From the NCBI GenBank assembly GCA_965140775.1, contig OZ223471.1:682001-746000 (forward strand): a stretch of 64,000 nt of DNA, in the 5' to 3' direction. The notes beneath the pieces are model-generated. The model was not told where the DNA came from and searched no databases. It was given only the letters and a program-made list of their open reading frames with translations. Positions within the stretch are counted from its first letter, which is position 1, and each line of letters opens with the position of its first letter. This document shows, piece after piece, positions 28,301-36,664 of the stretch. Source of the DNA: UBA6244 sp965140775 (lineage in GTDB: Bacteria > Bacteroidota > Bacteroidia > Bacteroidales > F082). Position numbers and translations under genes: made by a program.

Positions 28301-28473
28301 GACAGGTTTCAAAAACCTGTCAGGTTTAAAACAAGTGCCTCCATTAAATGGATTGCAGTTTTTAGGAAAAATTCTACCATTTTTTGGGATTATTTTCCAA
28401 CTTTTTTTTGGGGAGGAAGGTTATTTGGTTGATTGCCAAACCTGTCAGGTTTCAAAAACCTGTCAGGTTTCAA
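28301..28473. repeat. AAACCTGTCAGGTTT-type palindromic repeats
   Basis: GACAGGTTT, CAA, AAACCTGTC forms a perfect 9-bp-arm palindrome at 28301-28321. The CCTGTCAGGTTT unit recurs twice at 28438-28473, about 120 bp later. It can form hairpins on either strand. Non-coding spacer after ridA. Confidence 0.8.
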
Positions 28474-28502
28474 CGGTAGTTAAACTAACGCAACCCCCAT
28501 CC

Positions 28503-28735
28503 ATTGCCCTTAGACTTTAGTCAAGGGCATGCAGTTCAGATTGTAGATAGCCTGTGCTATCTTCAAGCGTGGACGCTTGAAGCGGGGATGAGTCAAAAAA
28601 CTAAAGCAAAACCCCATCAATTGCCCTTCGACTTTAGTCAAGGGCATGAATTTCAGCGCGTTGATGGCAAATGCTTTCTTCAAGCGTGGACGCTTGAAGC
28701 GGGGGTGAGGTACCAGGACGCTTGAAGCGGGGGTG
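28503..28735. repeat. Tandem composite palindrome block (two and a half copies)
   Basis: Two copies, 117 bp apart, of the same two-part unit: an imperfect hairpin TTGCCCTT-GACTTTAGTC-AAGGGCA (28503-28531 and 28620-28648) and a perfect hairpin TTCAAGCGTGGACGCTTGAA (28562-28581 and 28679-28698), each followed by GCGGGG. A third, truncated copy of the second hairpin is at 28716-28735. A related core recurs at 63304 and 63371. The rest of 28282-28801 holds no gene I can support. Confidence 0.85.
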
Positions 28736-28801
28736 TCAGCAATTTCCAGAGTCTTCGGGATTAAATCAACAAACCAACAAATCAATAAATCGCCAATCCC
28801 A

Positions 28802-29869
28802 TCACAGATCACTAAACCCTGTCAACTTCTTGGGGTTGAATATTTTTAGATAAAATTTGGCTACTTGCAACGGCCAGCGGCTCAGGATTCGCTCGCGCCA
28901 GATGTAGGGAAAATGATCGACAATCCTGGTTAGCACGCTTAGCTTCCAGGCAATGACCATTCCGGGAAAAGCCCATAACCGAATCCACAAGCCGGGGCGT
29001 TTGTAGTCGCGGGTGTAGCCGGCCAGCTCGGCATATTTTCCGGCAGCAGCATCGGCTATCTTGACTTGTTTGGTCGTCAGCTCCTTTTTGTAAACTCCAA
29101 TTTTGTCAGGATTTATTTTTTTAAACAGACTTGAGTGAAATTTCTTAAATACTTCCGACTTGGCCATTTCGTGGTCCGGATCGGCTTGTTTGTAGAAGTC
29201 GAAAATCTGTGGGTCGAAGGGTACTCCGGTAAATTCGCACAAGCGTTTCATTTCCTTTTCGGGATTTGTTACCAGATCTTCGTACCTGATTTCCAGGTGG
29301 GTATCGGGGTGTTTTTCCACCATTTTACGGAAGTGTTTCACAAACAACCGCCACTTAAAAACTACCAACGAAACCATGGGCAATTCAAAATCCACATTGC
29401 GCACCGACACAAAATGGTCGCGGTAGTCGCGGGTTATCTGTATGAATTTGGCATCGGGAAAAATCTGTGCCAACCGTTCGGTGTAAATGGTGTATCCGGG
29501 ATTTTTATCTCCAAAGAATAAGATGTCTTTTTTGGGATAGATGCTCTCGTATTGCAAATATATCACCTTGCACAGGTCGCCGTAGCTTTGTTTTCCTGCC
29601 AAAGGAAGCAGGACATTCAAGAGTGTTTCTTTGGAAATGTTCCAGGTGTTAAACAGCCATTGAGTCATCACATCGTCCACCAACTGGCGAATAAGTTCAG
29701 GGCTCCAGTCGGAAATTTTTCCATAACGGGGATACAAGTTCACAATAAATTGTGACTCTGGCGGAATCACCACATGTGGATTGGCATCGAAGAGGGTGCG
29801 CAGCAGGGTGGTTCCTGATCGTGGACGTCCTACAATGAAGAAAAAGGGTTTGTTGGTTAGGTTTTTCAT
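28802..29869 (-). CDS. Sulfotransferase-family protein
   Basis: A 355-aa protein started at 29869 (MKNLTNKPFFFIVGRPRSGTTLLRTLF). GRPRSGTTLL (about residues 14-23) is the PAPS 5'-phosphosulfate loop; FIQITRDYRDHFVSVRNVDF matches the 3'-phosphate-binding region with Arg and Ser. The last about 80 residues are basic and hydrophobic and may touch the membrane. It transfers sulfate from PAPS to an unknown acceptor, perhaps a lipid or glycan. It starts 7 nt after the stop of the radical SAM gene, so the two are co-transcribed. Confidence 0.88.
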   Translation of the reverse strand: MKNLTNKPFFFIVGRPRSGTTLLRTLFDANPHVVIPPESQFIVNLYPRYGKISDWSPELIRQLVDDVMTQWLFNTWNISKETLLNVLLPLAGKQSYGDLCKVIYLQYESIYPKKDILFFGDKNPGYTIYTERLAQIFPDAKFIQITRDYRDHFVSVRNVDFELPMVSLVVFKWRLFVKHFRKMVEKHPDTHLEIRYEDLVTNPEKEMKRLCEFTGVPFDPQIFDFYKQADPDHEMAKSEVFKKFHSSLFKKINPDKIGVYKKELTTKQVKIADAAAGKYAELAGYTRDYKRPGLWIRLWAFPGMVIAWKLSVLTRIVDHFPYIWRERILSRWPLQVAKFYLKIFNPKKLTGFSDL

Positions 29870-29876
29870 GACAAAA

Positions 29877-31277
29877 CTACTGACCTGTTTGGTTATTCGT
29901 AACAATACTACCCAATATTTTGTTGATGTCGTAGGGTGTTTTTTTGTTTCCGAAGGCGGTGTTGTGGCGTTCCATGTTGGAAGTAAATGCCCATGCCGCG
30001 GCCTTGGCGCTTTTGGTGGCCTTGAGTGTTTTCAGCATTTTTCTGTAAAGGGTTTTTTCGTTCCACATGAGGTTCCAACAGGTGTGCATGGTTTCCATCA
30101 GTTTTTCCGGCGACATCAGTCTAGGTTGGTGGATAACCTCCAAAAAGTGGTAGTGCTTCCAGTCTTCGGGAAAATTGGTGAACAGCAGTCGGTTTTCTTT
30201 TTCCAACCTATTGAACAATCCTGTGCCCGGCAGCGGTGTAATGATGGTGGCTTGCATGGCATCGATGCCTGAGTTGATGGCATATTGGGCGCGATTCAGT
30301 AAATCTTGCTCCGAATCCGAATCCAGTCCAAATACCAAGGCGCCCAACACACTGATACCGTGGGCATGTATCTTGTTAAAAGCCTCCTCGTAATGATCAA
30401 CCCCTATCCTGAGGTTCATTTTTTTGTTGGTTTCCTGCAGTTGTTCCACCTTTTCTGATTCAATGCCTATCAAAATCATCCTGCAACCACTGGCGGCGGC
30501 GTATTTTAGTACCTCGTCATTACCTGCGATGTTGAGCGAAGCCTGACAATACCAATCTTTTTTTATACCGCGTTCGATCATGCCCTTAAAAAGCTGAATG
30601 GCTCTTTCGGCAGATGATTTACTATATCCGATCAGGTTGTCGTCCACGAAAAATAGGTGCTCACTTTGGATGCTTTCCAATTCATCCAGCACATCTTCCA
30701 CCGGACGTTGGCGATAATGGTTGCCGTTAAAAGTATGCACCGAGCAAAAATCGCAGTTCATGGGGCAACCTCTGGTGGTTTGGATATTTTCGTAGGCATA
30801 TCCCGGATGAAATAAATCACGGCGGGGCCAAACGGCTTTTTCCAAGGACAATTGGTCGCCGTAATAACGTTTTCTGAGTTTGTTTTCTTTGAAATCGGAC
30901 AACACCTTTTTCCACACCCCTTCGGCTTCGCCCACCACGATGGCGTTGGCATATTGTTCGGCTTCATCGGGACGCATGCTCACATGAATGCCGCCAAGCA
31001 CGGTTGGGATTCCTTTGCTACGGTACAATTCCGACAATTCATAGGCCCTTAAAGCTGCCGAAGTGAGAGCAGTAATTCCAACCAAATCAGCAGGTTGATA
31101 TTCGAACACACCGAAATTTTCATCAAAAATCTCCACTTCCCAATCGTCGGGAGTTAGTCCGGCAATAATGCCCAAGCCCAAAGGGGGTGAAATGGTGCTG
31201 GTATCAAATAGCGCATCCCGTTTATAGGGCTCCAGCGGGTTGATGAGCAACAATTTGTATTTCTTTTTCTCTTTCAA
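29877..31277 (-). CDS. B12-binding-domain radical SAM protein
   Basis: About 466 aa. N-terminal Rossmann-like cobalamin-binding domain (about residues 10-130, with LLLINPLEPYKRD, SPPLGLGIIAG and VLGGIHVS), then a radical SAM domain with the cluster motif CPMNCDFC (CxxxCxxC). Such proteins methylate or rearrange lipids and natural products. I favour a TTG start at 31277 (MKEKKKYKLLLINP): the alternative GTG at 31301 overlaps a perfect -7 box. The sulfotransferase follows at 7 nt, suggesting one pathway that builds a modified, sulfated product (inference). Confidence 0.88.
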   Translation of the reverse strand: MKEKKKYKLLLINPLEPYKRDALFDTSTISPPLGLGIIAGLTPDDWEVEIFDENFGVFEYQPADLVGITALTSAALRAYELSELYRSKGIPTVLGGIHVSMRPDEAEQYANAIVVGEAEGVWKKVLSDFKENKLRKRYYGDQLSLEKAVWPRRDLFHPGYAYENIQTTRGCPMNCDFCSVHTFNGNHYRQRPVEDVLDELESIQSEHLFFVDDNLIGYSKSSAERAIQLFKGMIERGIKKDWYCQASLNIAGNDEVLKYAAASGCRMILIGIESEKVEQLQETNKKMNLRIGVDHYEEAFNKIHAHGISVLGALVFGLDSDSEQDLLNRAQYAINSGIDAMQATIITPLPGTGLFNRLEKENRLLFTNFPEDWKHYHFLEVIHQPRLMSPEKLMETMHTCWNLMWNEKTLYRKMLKTLKATKSAKAAAWAFTSNMERHNTAFGNKKTPYDINKILGSIVTNNQTGQ

Positions 31278-31300
31278 AATGGACGCGGTTGTGAATAGCA

Positions 31301-31308
31301 CAAAAGTA
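31301..31308 (-). promoter_or_regulatory. -7 box for the radical SAM-sulfotransferase pair
   Basis: On the minus strand reads TACTTTTG. It overlaps an in-frame GTG, which argues for a start codon further downstream (TTG at 31277). Confidence 0.55.
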
Positions 31309-31358
31309 ATACTAATTGTGAAAGATGCGGTGTGCCCCGGAATTGACCTTTCGGCCGA

Positions 31359-33908
31359 TTAAAAGTCGATGCTCAGCTTCAGGTTGACCAGACGTGGTGT
31401 GAGGTAGTTGGGTACGGCGTATTCTTGGTTGTTCACATCCTTAATCCAGATGTAACTTACTGTATTGTATATGTCCAGAATATTAAATACTTCCAGATTG
31501 AGCCACATGTTGTTGATGCCGCGGAACGGATTTTTAGGTCCGAAGGTAGAGCTTTCGCTGATGATTTGATACGAAAAACCCATATCAACCCGGCGATAGG
31601 CAGGCATACGGCCTGTTTGCTGGTAGCGTTCGCTGTCGGGTGCGCCAAATGGAATGCCTGTACCAAAGAGCAAGCGTACATAAACCTTGAAGTAGGGATA
31701 TTTGGGGATGTAATCCTGAAAAAACAAACTGAAATTCACCCGTTGGTCGGTGGGTCGAGGCAGATAACCCGGGTAAACGATGGAACTGTCGGCCACTGTG
31801 GTGTTGGTGGTAAATCCCGGCCGAATCACTTCCCCGTCGGTGTTGATGTAGTCGTAATAGAAATCGCCACGGATGTCTTCTTTGGTTTGCATCACCGAAA
31901 GGCTCATCCAGCTGTCGAGACCTTTTACAAATTCGCCATACAGTTTAAAATCGATTCCGGTGGCATAACCCTTGGCGGTTTCGTTGGCCAGATAACGAAT
32001 GCGAACATTTTCGATGGTGTAGGGTACGAGGTTGTCTAGGATTTTGTAATACAATTCGGAAGTCAGGATAAACGGTCGATCCCAGGCCAGAAAACGGTAG
32101 TCGCTGCCCAATATAAAATGAATGGACTCCTGGGCCTTGATATTGGGATTCAGACTCCCGTCGATGTTACGCATTTCGCGGTAATAGGCCGGTTGGTAGT
32201 AATAGCCGGTGGCAAAGCGAAATACCACATCAGGATGTTTGGCAGGTTTGTACGACACGCTGGCTCGAGGTGCGATAAGCAATTCATTGTTGTAATCCCA
32301 ATAATTGGCACGCAATCCGGCAGTGAGGTTGATTTCATCTTTATTATTCATGATGAACTTCCATTGGTCGGCAATGTAAGCCGCGTACCTATTGGTATTG
32401 AGGGTGTTGTGTGCTTTTACAAAGTTTTTCAACTCCAGACTGGGATTGTCGGAGTGTGGATTTCCGGGTGTAACTTCAGGATTGGGGAGTGAATATCCGG
32501 CAGAGTCCACCATTTCCCATTCGCGCAATTGATCATCGATGTTTTGGTATTGGTACCGAATACCCCATTTGAGCTGGTGTTGATCAAAGAGGGTGGTTCC
32601 TTTGTGTTCGATGGTGGCCACCGTAGCTTCAAAGGCATTGCGGGCATGGAGCAGATACGTGCCCACTCCCTGGGTTTGGATGGCATCCCCATATTCATTG
32701 CTATTTTCATCGTCGGCTTGCGCCTGGCCTATCCAATATTGCCCCTGGATGTCGTAGCGTTCGGTTTCGTATGTGTTGTAGGCCGACATGATCAAACGCA
32801 GGTCGGTGAGGTTGTTGGGCTTGTATCCAAGTGTTAGTCCGCCCTGCAGCATTTCGTATTTGTCTATTTCATTGCCATCGAAATACACCTTAAAGCGAAT
32901 CACTTCCTGGTAGGTTCCGAAATCTGTTTCGCGGTTGCTGGGCACCACCTTGTATTTGTTTCTGGAATAATAACCCAACAGGCTAATATCCCATTTATCA
33001 TTGAGCTTATAGGTAAAGAGCGATTGAATGTCAGCGAATTCCGGTTGGTATTCTCCTTTGGTTTGGAGGCTGTTGAGCAGATAGCTGTTGGTTTTGTACC
33101 GGGCGCCCACCAGATAAGTAAACCGCTGATTGGGCGTGATGCCTCCCAAAGTTAATTCTGCACCCAGCATACTGGCCGCAAAGGAACCGGCAAATTCGGT
33201 GGGTTTTTTGTATTTGATGTCGAGCACGGAGGAGAGCTTGTCGCCGTATTCGGCACCAAATCCACCGGCTGAGAACAAGATGGACGACACCATGGAGCTG
33301 TTCACAAAACTTAATCCTTCCTGTTGGCCGGAGTTGACCAAAAACGGACGATAGATTTCGATGTCGTTGACAAATACCAGGTTTTCGTCGAAATTACCAC
33401 CACGCACGGAGTATTGTGAGCTCATTTCGTTGTTGGATGAAACGCCCGGCAAGGTTTTGATGATATCGGAAACGCCCTCGGTAAGAGATGGTGCCACCTG
33501 TGCATCACGCGGGTCGAGTCGCACCATGCTTTCGGTACGCAGGTTTTCGTCTTTTACTTCAAAGCTGGGCAGGGTAGTTGTGCTTATTTCTAACTGAATA
33601 TCAATTGTTTTGTTTTCTCCTGCCGATAGTTTTAGTGGAATTCGTTTTTCTGAAAATCCAACATAGGTAACGGCGATGATCAGGTCTTTTCCGGCAGGCA
33701 CTTCTAACTCAAAATGGCCTTTTTTATCGGTGGAAGTGCCCCCTTTTTCACCAACAATGGCCACATTGGCCAACTCAACCGGTCGGCTTTTTTCGTCTGT
33801 AATTTTTCCCGAAAGGGTGGCCGATTGACCCGACAGCAACATGGGAAACAGGACGCTAACGACCAGTATGAGTGTAAAAAAAAGGGAATTCTGCGGTTTC
33901 AGTTTCAT
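31359..33908 (-). CDS. TonB-dependent receptor with carboxypeptidase-regulatory-like domain
   Basis: An 849-aa outer-membrane receptor started at 33908 (MKLKPQNSLFFTLILVV), which gives a signal peptide ending LLSGQ. Carboxypeptidase-regulatory-like domain at about residues 30-110, plug at about 125-235 (ITLPGVSSNNEMSSQYSVRGGNFDENLVFVND-like), then barrel ending in LKLSIDF. It is monocistronic with a good promoter of its own and has no SusD neighbour. It is shorter than and unrelated in detail to the receptor at 1164. Substrate unknown. Confidence 0.94.
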   Translation of the reverse strand: MKLKPQNSLFFTLILVVSVLFPMLLSGQSATLSGKITDEKSRPVELANVAIVGEKGGTSTDKKGHFELEVPAGKDLIIAVTYVGFSEKRIPLKLSAGENKTIDIQLEISTTTLPSFEVKDENLRTESMVRLDPRDAQVAPSLTEGVSDIIKTLPGVSSNNEMSSQYSVRGGNFDENLVFVNDIEIYRPFLVNSGQQEGLSFVNSSMVSSILFSAGGFGAEYGDKLSSVLDIKYKKPTEFAGSFAASMLGAELTLGGITPNQRFTYLVGARYKTNSYLLNSLQTKGEYQPEFADIQSLFTYKLNDKWDISLLGYYSRNKYKVVPSNRETDFGTYQEVIRFKVYFDGNEIDKYEMLQGGLTLGYKPNNLTDLRLIMSAYNTYETERYDIQGQYWIGQAQADDENSNEYGDAIQTQGVGTYLLHARNAFEATVATIEHKGTTLFDQHQLKWGIRYQYQNIDDQLREWEMVDSAGYSLPNPEVTPGNPHSDNPSLELKNFVKAHNTLNTNRYAAYIADQWKFIMNNKDEINLTAGLRANYWDYNNELLIAPRASVSYKPAKHPDVVFRFATGYYYQPAYYREMRNIDGSLNPNIKAQESIHFILGSDYRFLAWDRPFILTSELYYKILDNLVPYTIENVRIRYLANETAKGYATGIDFKLYGEFVKGLDSWMSLSVMQTKEDIRGDFYYDYINTDGEVIRPGFTTNTTVADSSIVYPGYLPRPTDQRVNFSLFFQDYIPKYPYFKVYVRLLFGTGIPFGAPDSERYQQTGRMPAYRRVDMGFSYQIISESSTFGPKNPFRGINNMWLNLEVFNILDIYNTVSYIWIKDVNNQEYAVPNYLTPRLVNLKLSIDF

Positions 33909-33929
33909 GCAAGATAAACTAAAAAGGTG

Positions 33930-33963
33930 CAAATTTATTATAAAAATGGCTGTAAAAGACAAA
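33930..33963 (-). promoter_or_regulatory. Promoter of the second TonB receptor
   Basis: On the minus strand: TTTTG near 33963-33960, 22-nt spacer, TAAATTTG (33937-33930), 22 nt before the start codon. Confidence 0.55.
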
Positions 33964-34015
33964 AGTTTGTGTCAGTGGGATGAACAAGGAAATGGTCAAA
34001 ATGTTTTTAAAAACC

Positions 34016-34044
34016 TTTGATGTTACTCATTTTGCCTACATTTG
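34016..34044 (+). promoter_or_regulatory. Promoter of panB
   Basis: TTTG (34016-34019), 17-nt spacer, TACATTTG (34037-34044), 24 nt before the panB ATG. Confidence 0.7.
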
Positions 34045-34067
34045 TCGTCTTGTTCAAACGTAAACGA

Positions 34068-34883
34068 ATGAATACAACACGAGAATTGCCCAATATTACC
34101 ACCCATGTGCTTCAGGAAATGAAGCAAAAAGGGGAAAAAATAGCCATGTTGACAGGTTACGATTTTAGTATGGCGAGCCTGTTGGATGAAGCCCGCATTG
34201 ATGTGATACTGGTAGGCGATTCGGCCTCCAATGTGATGGCCGGACATAAAACCACCCTGCCCATTACCCTCGACCAAATGATTTACCATGCTTCTTCGGT
34301 GATGCGTGCGGTAGAACGTGCTTTGGTGGTGGTGGATTTGCCCTTTGGGGCTTATCAGGGAAACTCCAAAGAAGCACTGAGTTCTGCCATCAGAATTATG
34401 AAAGAATCGGGCGCCAACGCCATTAAAATGGAGGGCGGACAGGAGATTGTGGAGTCCATCGACCGGATATTATCCGCCGGAATACCTGTGCTGGGGCATT
34501 TGGGACTTACCCCACAATCCATCAACAAATTTGGCACCTATGTGGTTCGTGCCACCGAGGAAAAGGAAGCTGAAAAGTTAAAGTCTGATGCCAAAATCCT
34601 TGAAAAAGCAGGTTGTTTCGGTATTGTGTTGGAAAAAATTCCTGCCAAGCTAGCCGGAGAAGTCACCCGTTCGGTGTCCATTCCCATTATTGGGATTGGT
34701 GCCGGCAGCGAAGTGGACGGTCAGGTGTTGGTGTTGCACGACATGTTGGGAATCAATCAGAATTTCTCTCCCAGGTTTTTGCGTCGCTATGCCAATCTCC
34801 ACGACGACATCATCAAGGCTTTCGAGCGTTATATTGATGATGTTAAATCGGTAAATTTCCCCAATAGCAAGGAGCAATATTAG
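34068..34883 (+). CDS. panB: 3-methyl-2-oxobutanoate hydroxymethyltransferase
   Basis: A 271-aa enzyme started at 34068 (MNTTRELPNITTHVLQ), because an earlier frame start overlaps the promoter. Motifs: MLTGYDFSMASLLDEA, VGDSASNVMAGHKTTLPITLDQMIYHASSV, KMEGG and GHLGLTPQSINKFG, all typical of PanB. It makes ketopantoate from 2-oxoisovalerate and methylene-tetrahydrofolate. panC and panD are about 8 kb away on the other strand. An RluA-type gene follows by 35 nt and may be co-transcribed. Confidence 0.97.
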   Translation: MNTTRELPNITTHVLQEMKQKGEKIAMLTGYDFSMASLLDEARIDVILVGDSASNVMAGHKTTLPITLDQMIYHASSVMRAVERALVVVDLPFGAYQGNSKEALSSAIRIMKESGANAIKMEGGQEIVESIDRILSAGIPVLGHLGLTPQSINKFGTYVVRATEEKEAEKLKSDAKILEKAGCFGIVLEKIPAKLAGEVTRSVSIPIIGIGAGSEVDGQVLVLHDMLGINQNFSPRFLRRYANLHDDIIKAFERYIDDVKSVNFPNSKEQY

Positions 34884-34918
34884 AATAGCTTAATTATAAG
34901 CGATTTACACTGAATGTC

Positions 34919-35626
34919 ATGGCTGAGAGTTCTCCCTCCGATGTTTCCCAAAGGATACTTTTTGAAGACAATCACCTGATTGTAGTCAATAAAATGCCAT
35001 CTGAGATTGTTCAGGGAGATAAAACCGGAGATGAGCCGTTGAGTGAAACCGTAAAGCGCTTTATCAAGGTGAAATACCAGAAGCCCGGGGAGGTGTTTTT
35101 GGGGGTGGTGCATCGCATCGACCGGCCTGTGAGTGGCGCTGTGGTTTTTGCTCGTACCAGCAAAGCCCTCTCACGCATGAACGAAATGGTGAAAAATCAT
35201 CAAATGACCAAGCGGTATTGGGCTATTGTGAAGAATAAACCACCTCACGAAAGTGACCGTTTGGAGCATTTCCTGCTTCGAAACGAAAAGCAGAACAAGT
35301 CCTATGTCCGGCAAAAGGAAGTAAAGGACAGCAAGCAAGCCATCCTTAACTATCAATGGCTGGCTTCAAGTAAGGATTATCATTTGATTGAAATAGAGTT
35401 GATTACCGGTCGTCATCACCAAATACGTGCCCAACTGGCTGCCATTGGATGTCCCATCAAAGGTGATTTAAAATACGGTTTTCCAAGAAATAATCCGGAT
35501 GCTTCCATCAGTTTACACGCCCGGAAGATGAGTTTTATTCATCCGGTTACCAAGGAGTTGGTTTCGGTTGAGGCACCTCCCCCAAAGGATGTTCTTTGGG
35601 ATTTCTTTCTAAATGCGCTTGTGTAG
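34919..35626 (+). CDS. RluA-family RNA pseudouridine synthase
   Basis: A 235-aa enzyme with the RluA catalytic motif in the form HRIDRPVSGAVVFA, where the aspartate is the nucleophile, and a second conserved stretch GRHHQIRAQLAAIGCPIKGDLKYG. It has no S4 domain, unlike RluC/RluD, so it is a short RluA-type protein. It converts specific uridines in tRNA or rRNA; the target is not clear. It follows panB by 35 nt and precedes the hemolysin III gene by 49 nt. Confidence 0.93.
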   Translation: MAESSPSDVSQRILFEDNHLIVVNKMPSEIVQGDKTGDEPLSETVKRFIKVKYQKPGEVFLGVVHRIDRPVSGAVVFARTSKALSRMNEMVKNHQMTKRYWAIVKNKPPHESDRLEHFLLRNEKQNKSYVRQKEVKDSKQAILNYQWLASSKDYHLIEIELITGRHHQIRAQLAAIGCPIKGDLKYGFPRNNPDASISLHARKMSFIHPVTKELVSVEAPPPKDVLWDFFLNALV

Positions 35627-35675
35627 GAAAATACTTCCTGCCTTGTTCCGTTATGTTTTAAAAATTAAACAACAC

Positions 35676-36317
35676 ATGAAACCCATAGCCCGTCAATATT
35701 CGCCCCGTGAAGAAATGTGGAATGTGATTACCCACGGTTTTGGTCTGTTGCTAAGCGTGGCCGCACTGGCTTTGTTGGTAGTTTATGCCAGCTTGTACGG
35801 AACCGTTTGGCACATCGTTAGTTTTAGTATCTACGGTGCCAGTTTGGTGGTGCTCTATCTGGCCTCTACCTTGTTTCATGCAGCCAAAAACCAGGAAACA
35901 CGCAATTACCTGAATATCTTCGATCACAGTTCCATTTATTTGTTAATCGCCGGAACTTACACGCCTTTTGTGTTGGTTACTTTGAACGGACCATGGGGGT
36001 GGAGTTTGTTTGGAGTTATTTGGGGTTTGGCCATTGGCGGCATGTTTTTTAAACTCTGGTTTACAGGTAGATACGACAAAGCCTCGGCCATGGCCTATGT
36101 GCTTATGGGCTTGATTATCCTGATAGCCATTGTACCTTTGGTGAGGAATTTACCCACCGGCGGATTGATTTGGCTCTTGGCCGGAGGTGCTGCCTACATC
36201 ATTGGTGCGGTATTTTATTTGTGGCATCGTATTCCTTACAACCACGCCATCTTTCACGTTTGGGTACTCATTGGTAGCATGTGTCATTTTGTGGCGGTGT
36301 TTTGGTACGTGCTGTGA
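35676..36317 (+). CDS. Hemolysin III / PAQR-family membrane protein
   Basis: A 213-aa protein started at 35676 (MKPIARQYSPREEMWN). Seven membrane helices and the PAQR metal-site pattern: STLFHA, DHSSIYLLIAGTYTPF and a C-terminal HAIFHVWVLIGSMCHF with two spaced His. Despite the name, most bacterial members are membrane hydrolase-like proteins involved in membrane-lipid homeostasis rather than toxins. The N-terminus begins with HGFG on the first helix as expected. No obvious promoter of its own. Confidence 0.94.
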   Translation: MKPIARQYSPREEMWNVITHGFGLLLSVAALALLVVYASLYGTVWHIVSFSIYGASLVVLYLASTLFHAAKNQETRNYLNIFDHSSIYLLIAGTYTPFVLVTLNGPWGWSLFGVIWGLAIGGMFFKLWFTGRYDKASAMAYVLMGLIILIAIVPLVRNLPTGGLIWLLAGGAAYIIGAVFYLWHRIPYNHAIFHVWVLIGSMCHFVAVFWYVL

Positions 36318-36664
36318 TAATCCTCGTTACCATTTCGTTAAAAGTTGATAAGCGTTCATTTCTGAGCTGTTTTGCCCTCCAAAATAGGTTGACAAAACAT
36401 TAGATCGATTCATGAGAAGATTAACCATCAACAGTTAATATAGGAATCGGTTTGGCTATTCCAATTCCTTGAGATTTATCAGAATTACCTTGCTGCCCAT
36501 CCCTATCTGTCTTTATTTTTCAGCGGTAATGGAGTTCAGAAGTCAAGGTGCCGGATGGTATGTCCCATCGGGGACGAAGTACGAAATAGTTTTTTTTGCC
36601 TATTTTTTTCACCTCAAGGAACGCTGAATAAATCTCAGACATTTTCCAAGTGTGATAAATTTCC
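36318..36664. other. Intergenic spacer between convergent genes, with one short palindrome
   Basis: 347 bp between the hemolysin III gene (plus) and the ABC-F gene (minus). I see no gene, no clear intrinsic terminator and no tRNA. It holds the palindrome GTCCCATCGGGGAC at 36562-36575 followed by GAAGTACGAAATAG, a member of the dispersed repeat family also seen near 46084 and 58543. Confidence 0.7.
36562..36575. repeat. GTCCC-GGGAC palindromic repeat
   Basis: GTCCC, loop ATCG, GGGAC, followed by GAAGTACGAAATA. Same short hairpin and tail (GACGA..AAATA) as near 46084, and similar hairpin at 58543. Confidence 0.65.

Noticed and set aside
28290..28725. Open frames of 70-100 codons across the repeat block after ridA
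   Set aside because: They are made of palindromic repeats and translate to repeated low-complexity peptides; no family match.
28301..28735. CRISPR array
   Set aside because: Repeats are palindromic and not regularly spaced with unique spacers of equal size; no cas genes nearby.
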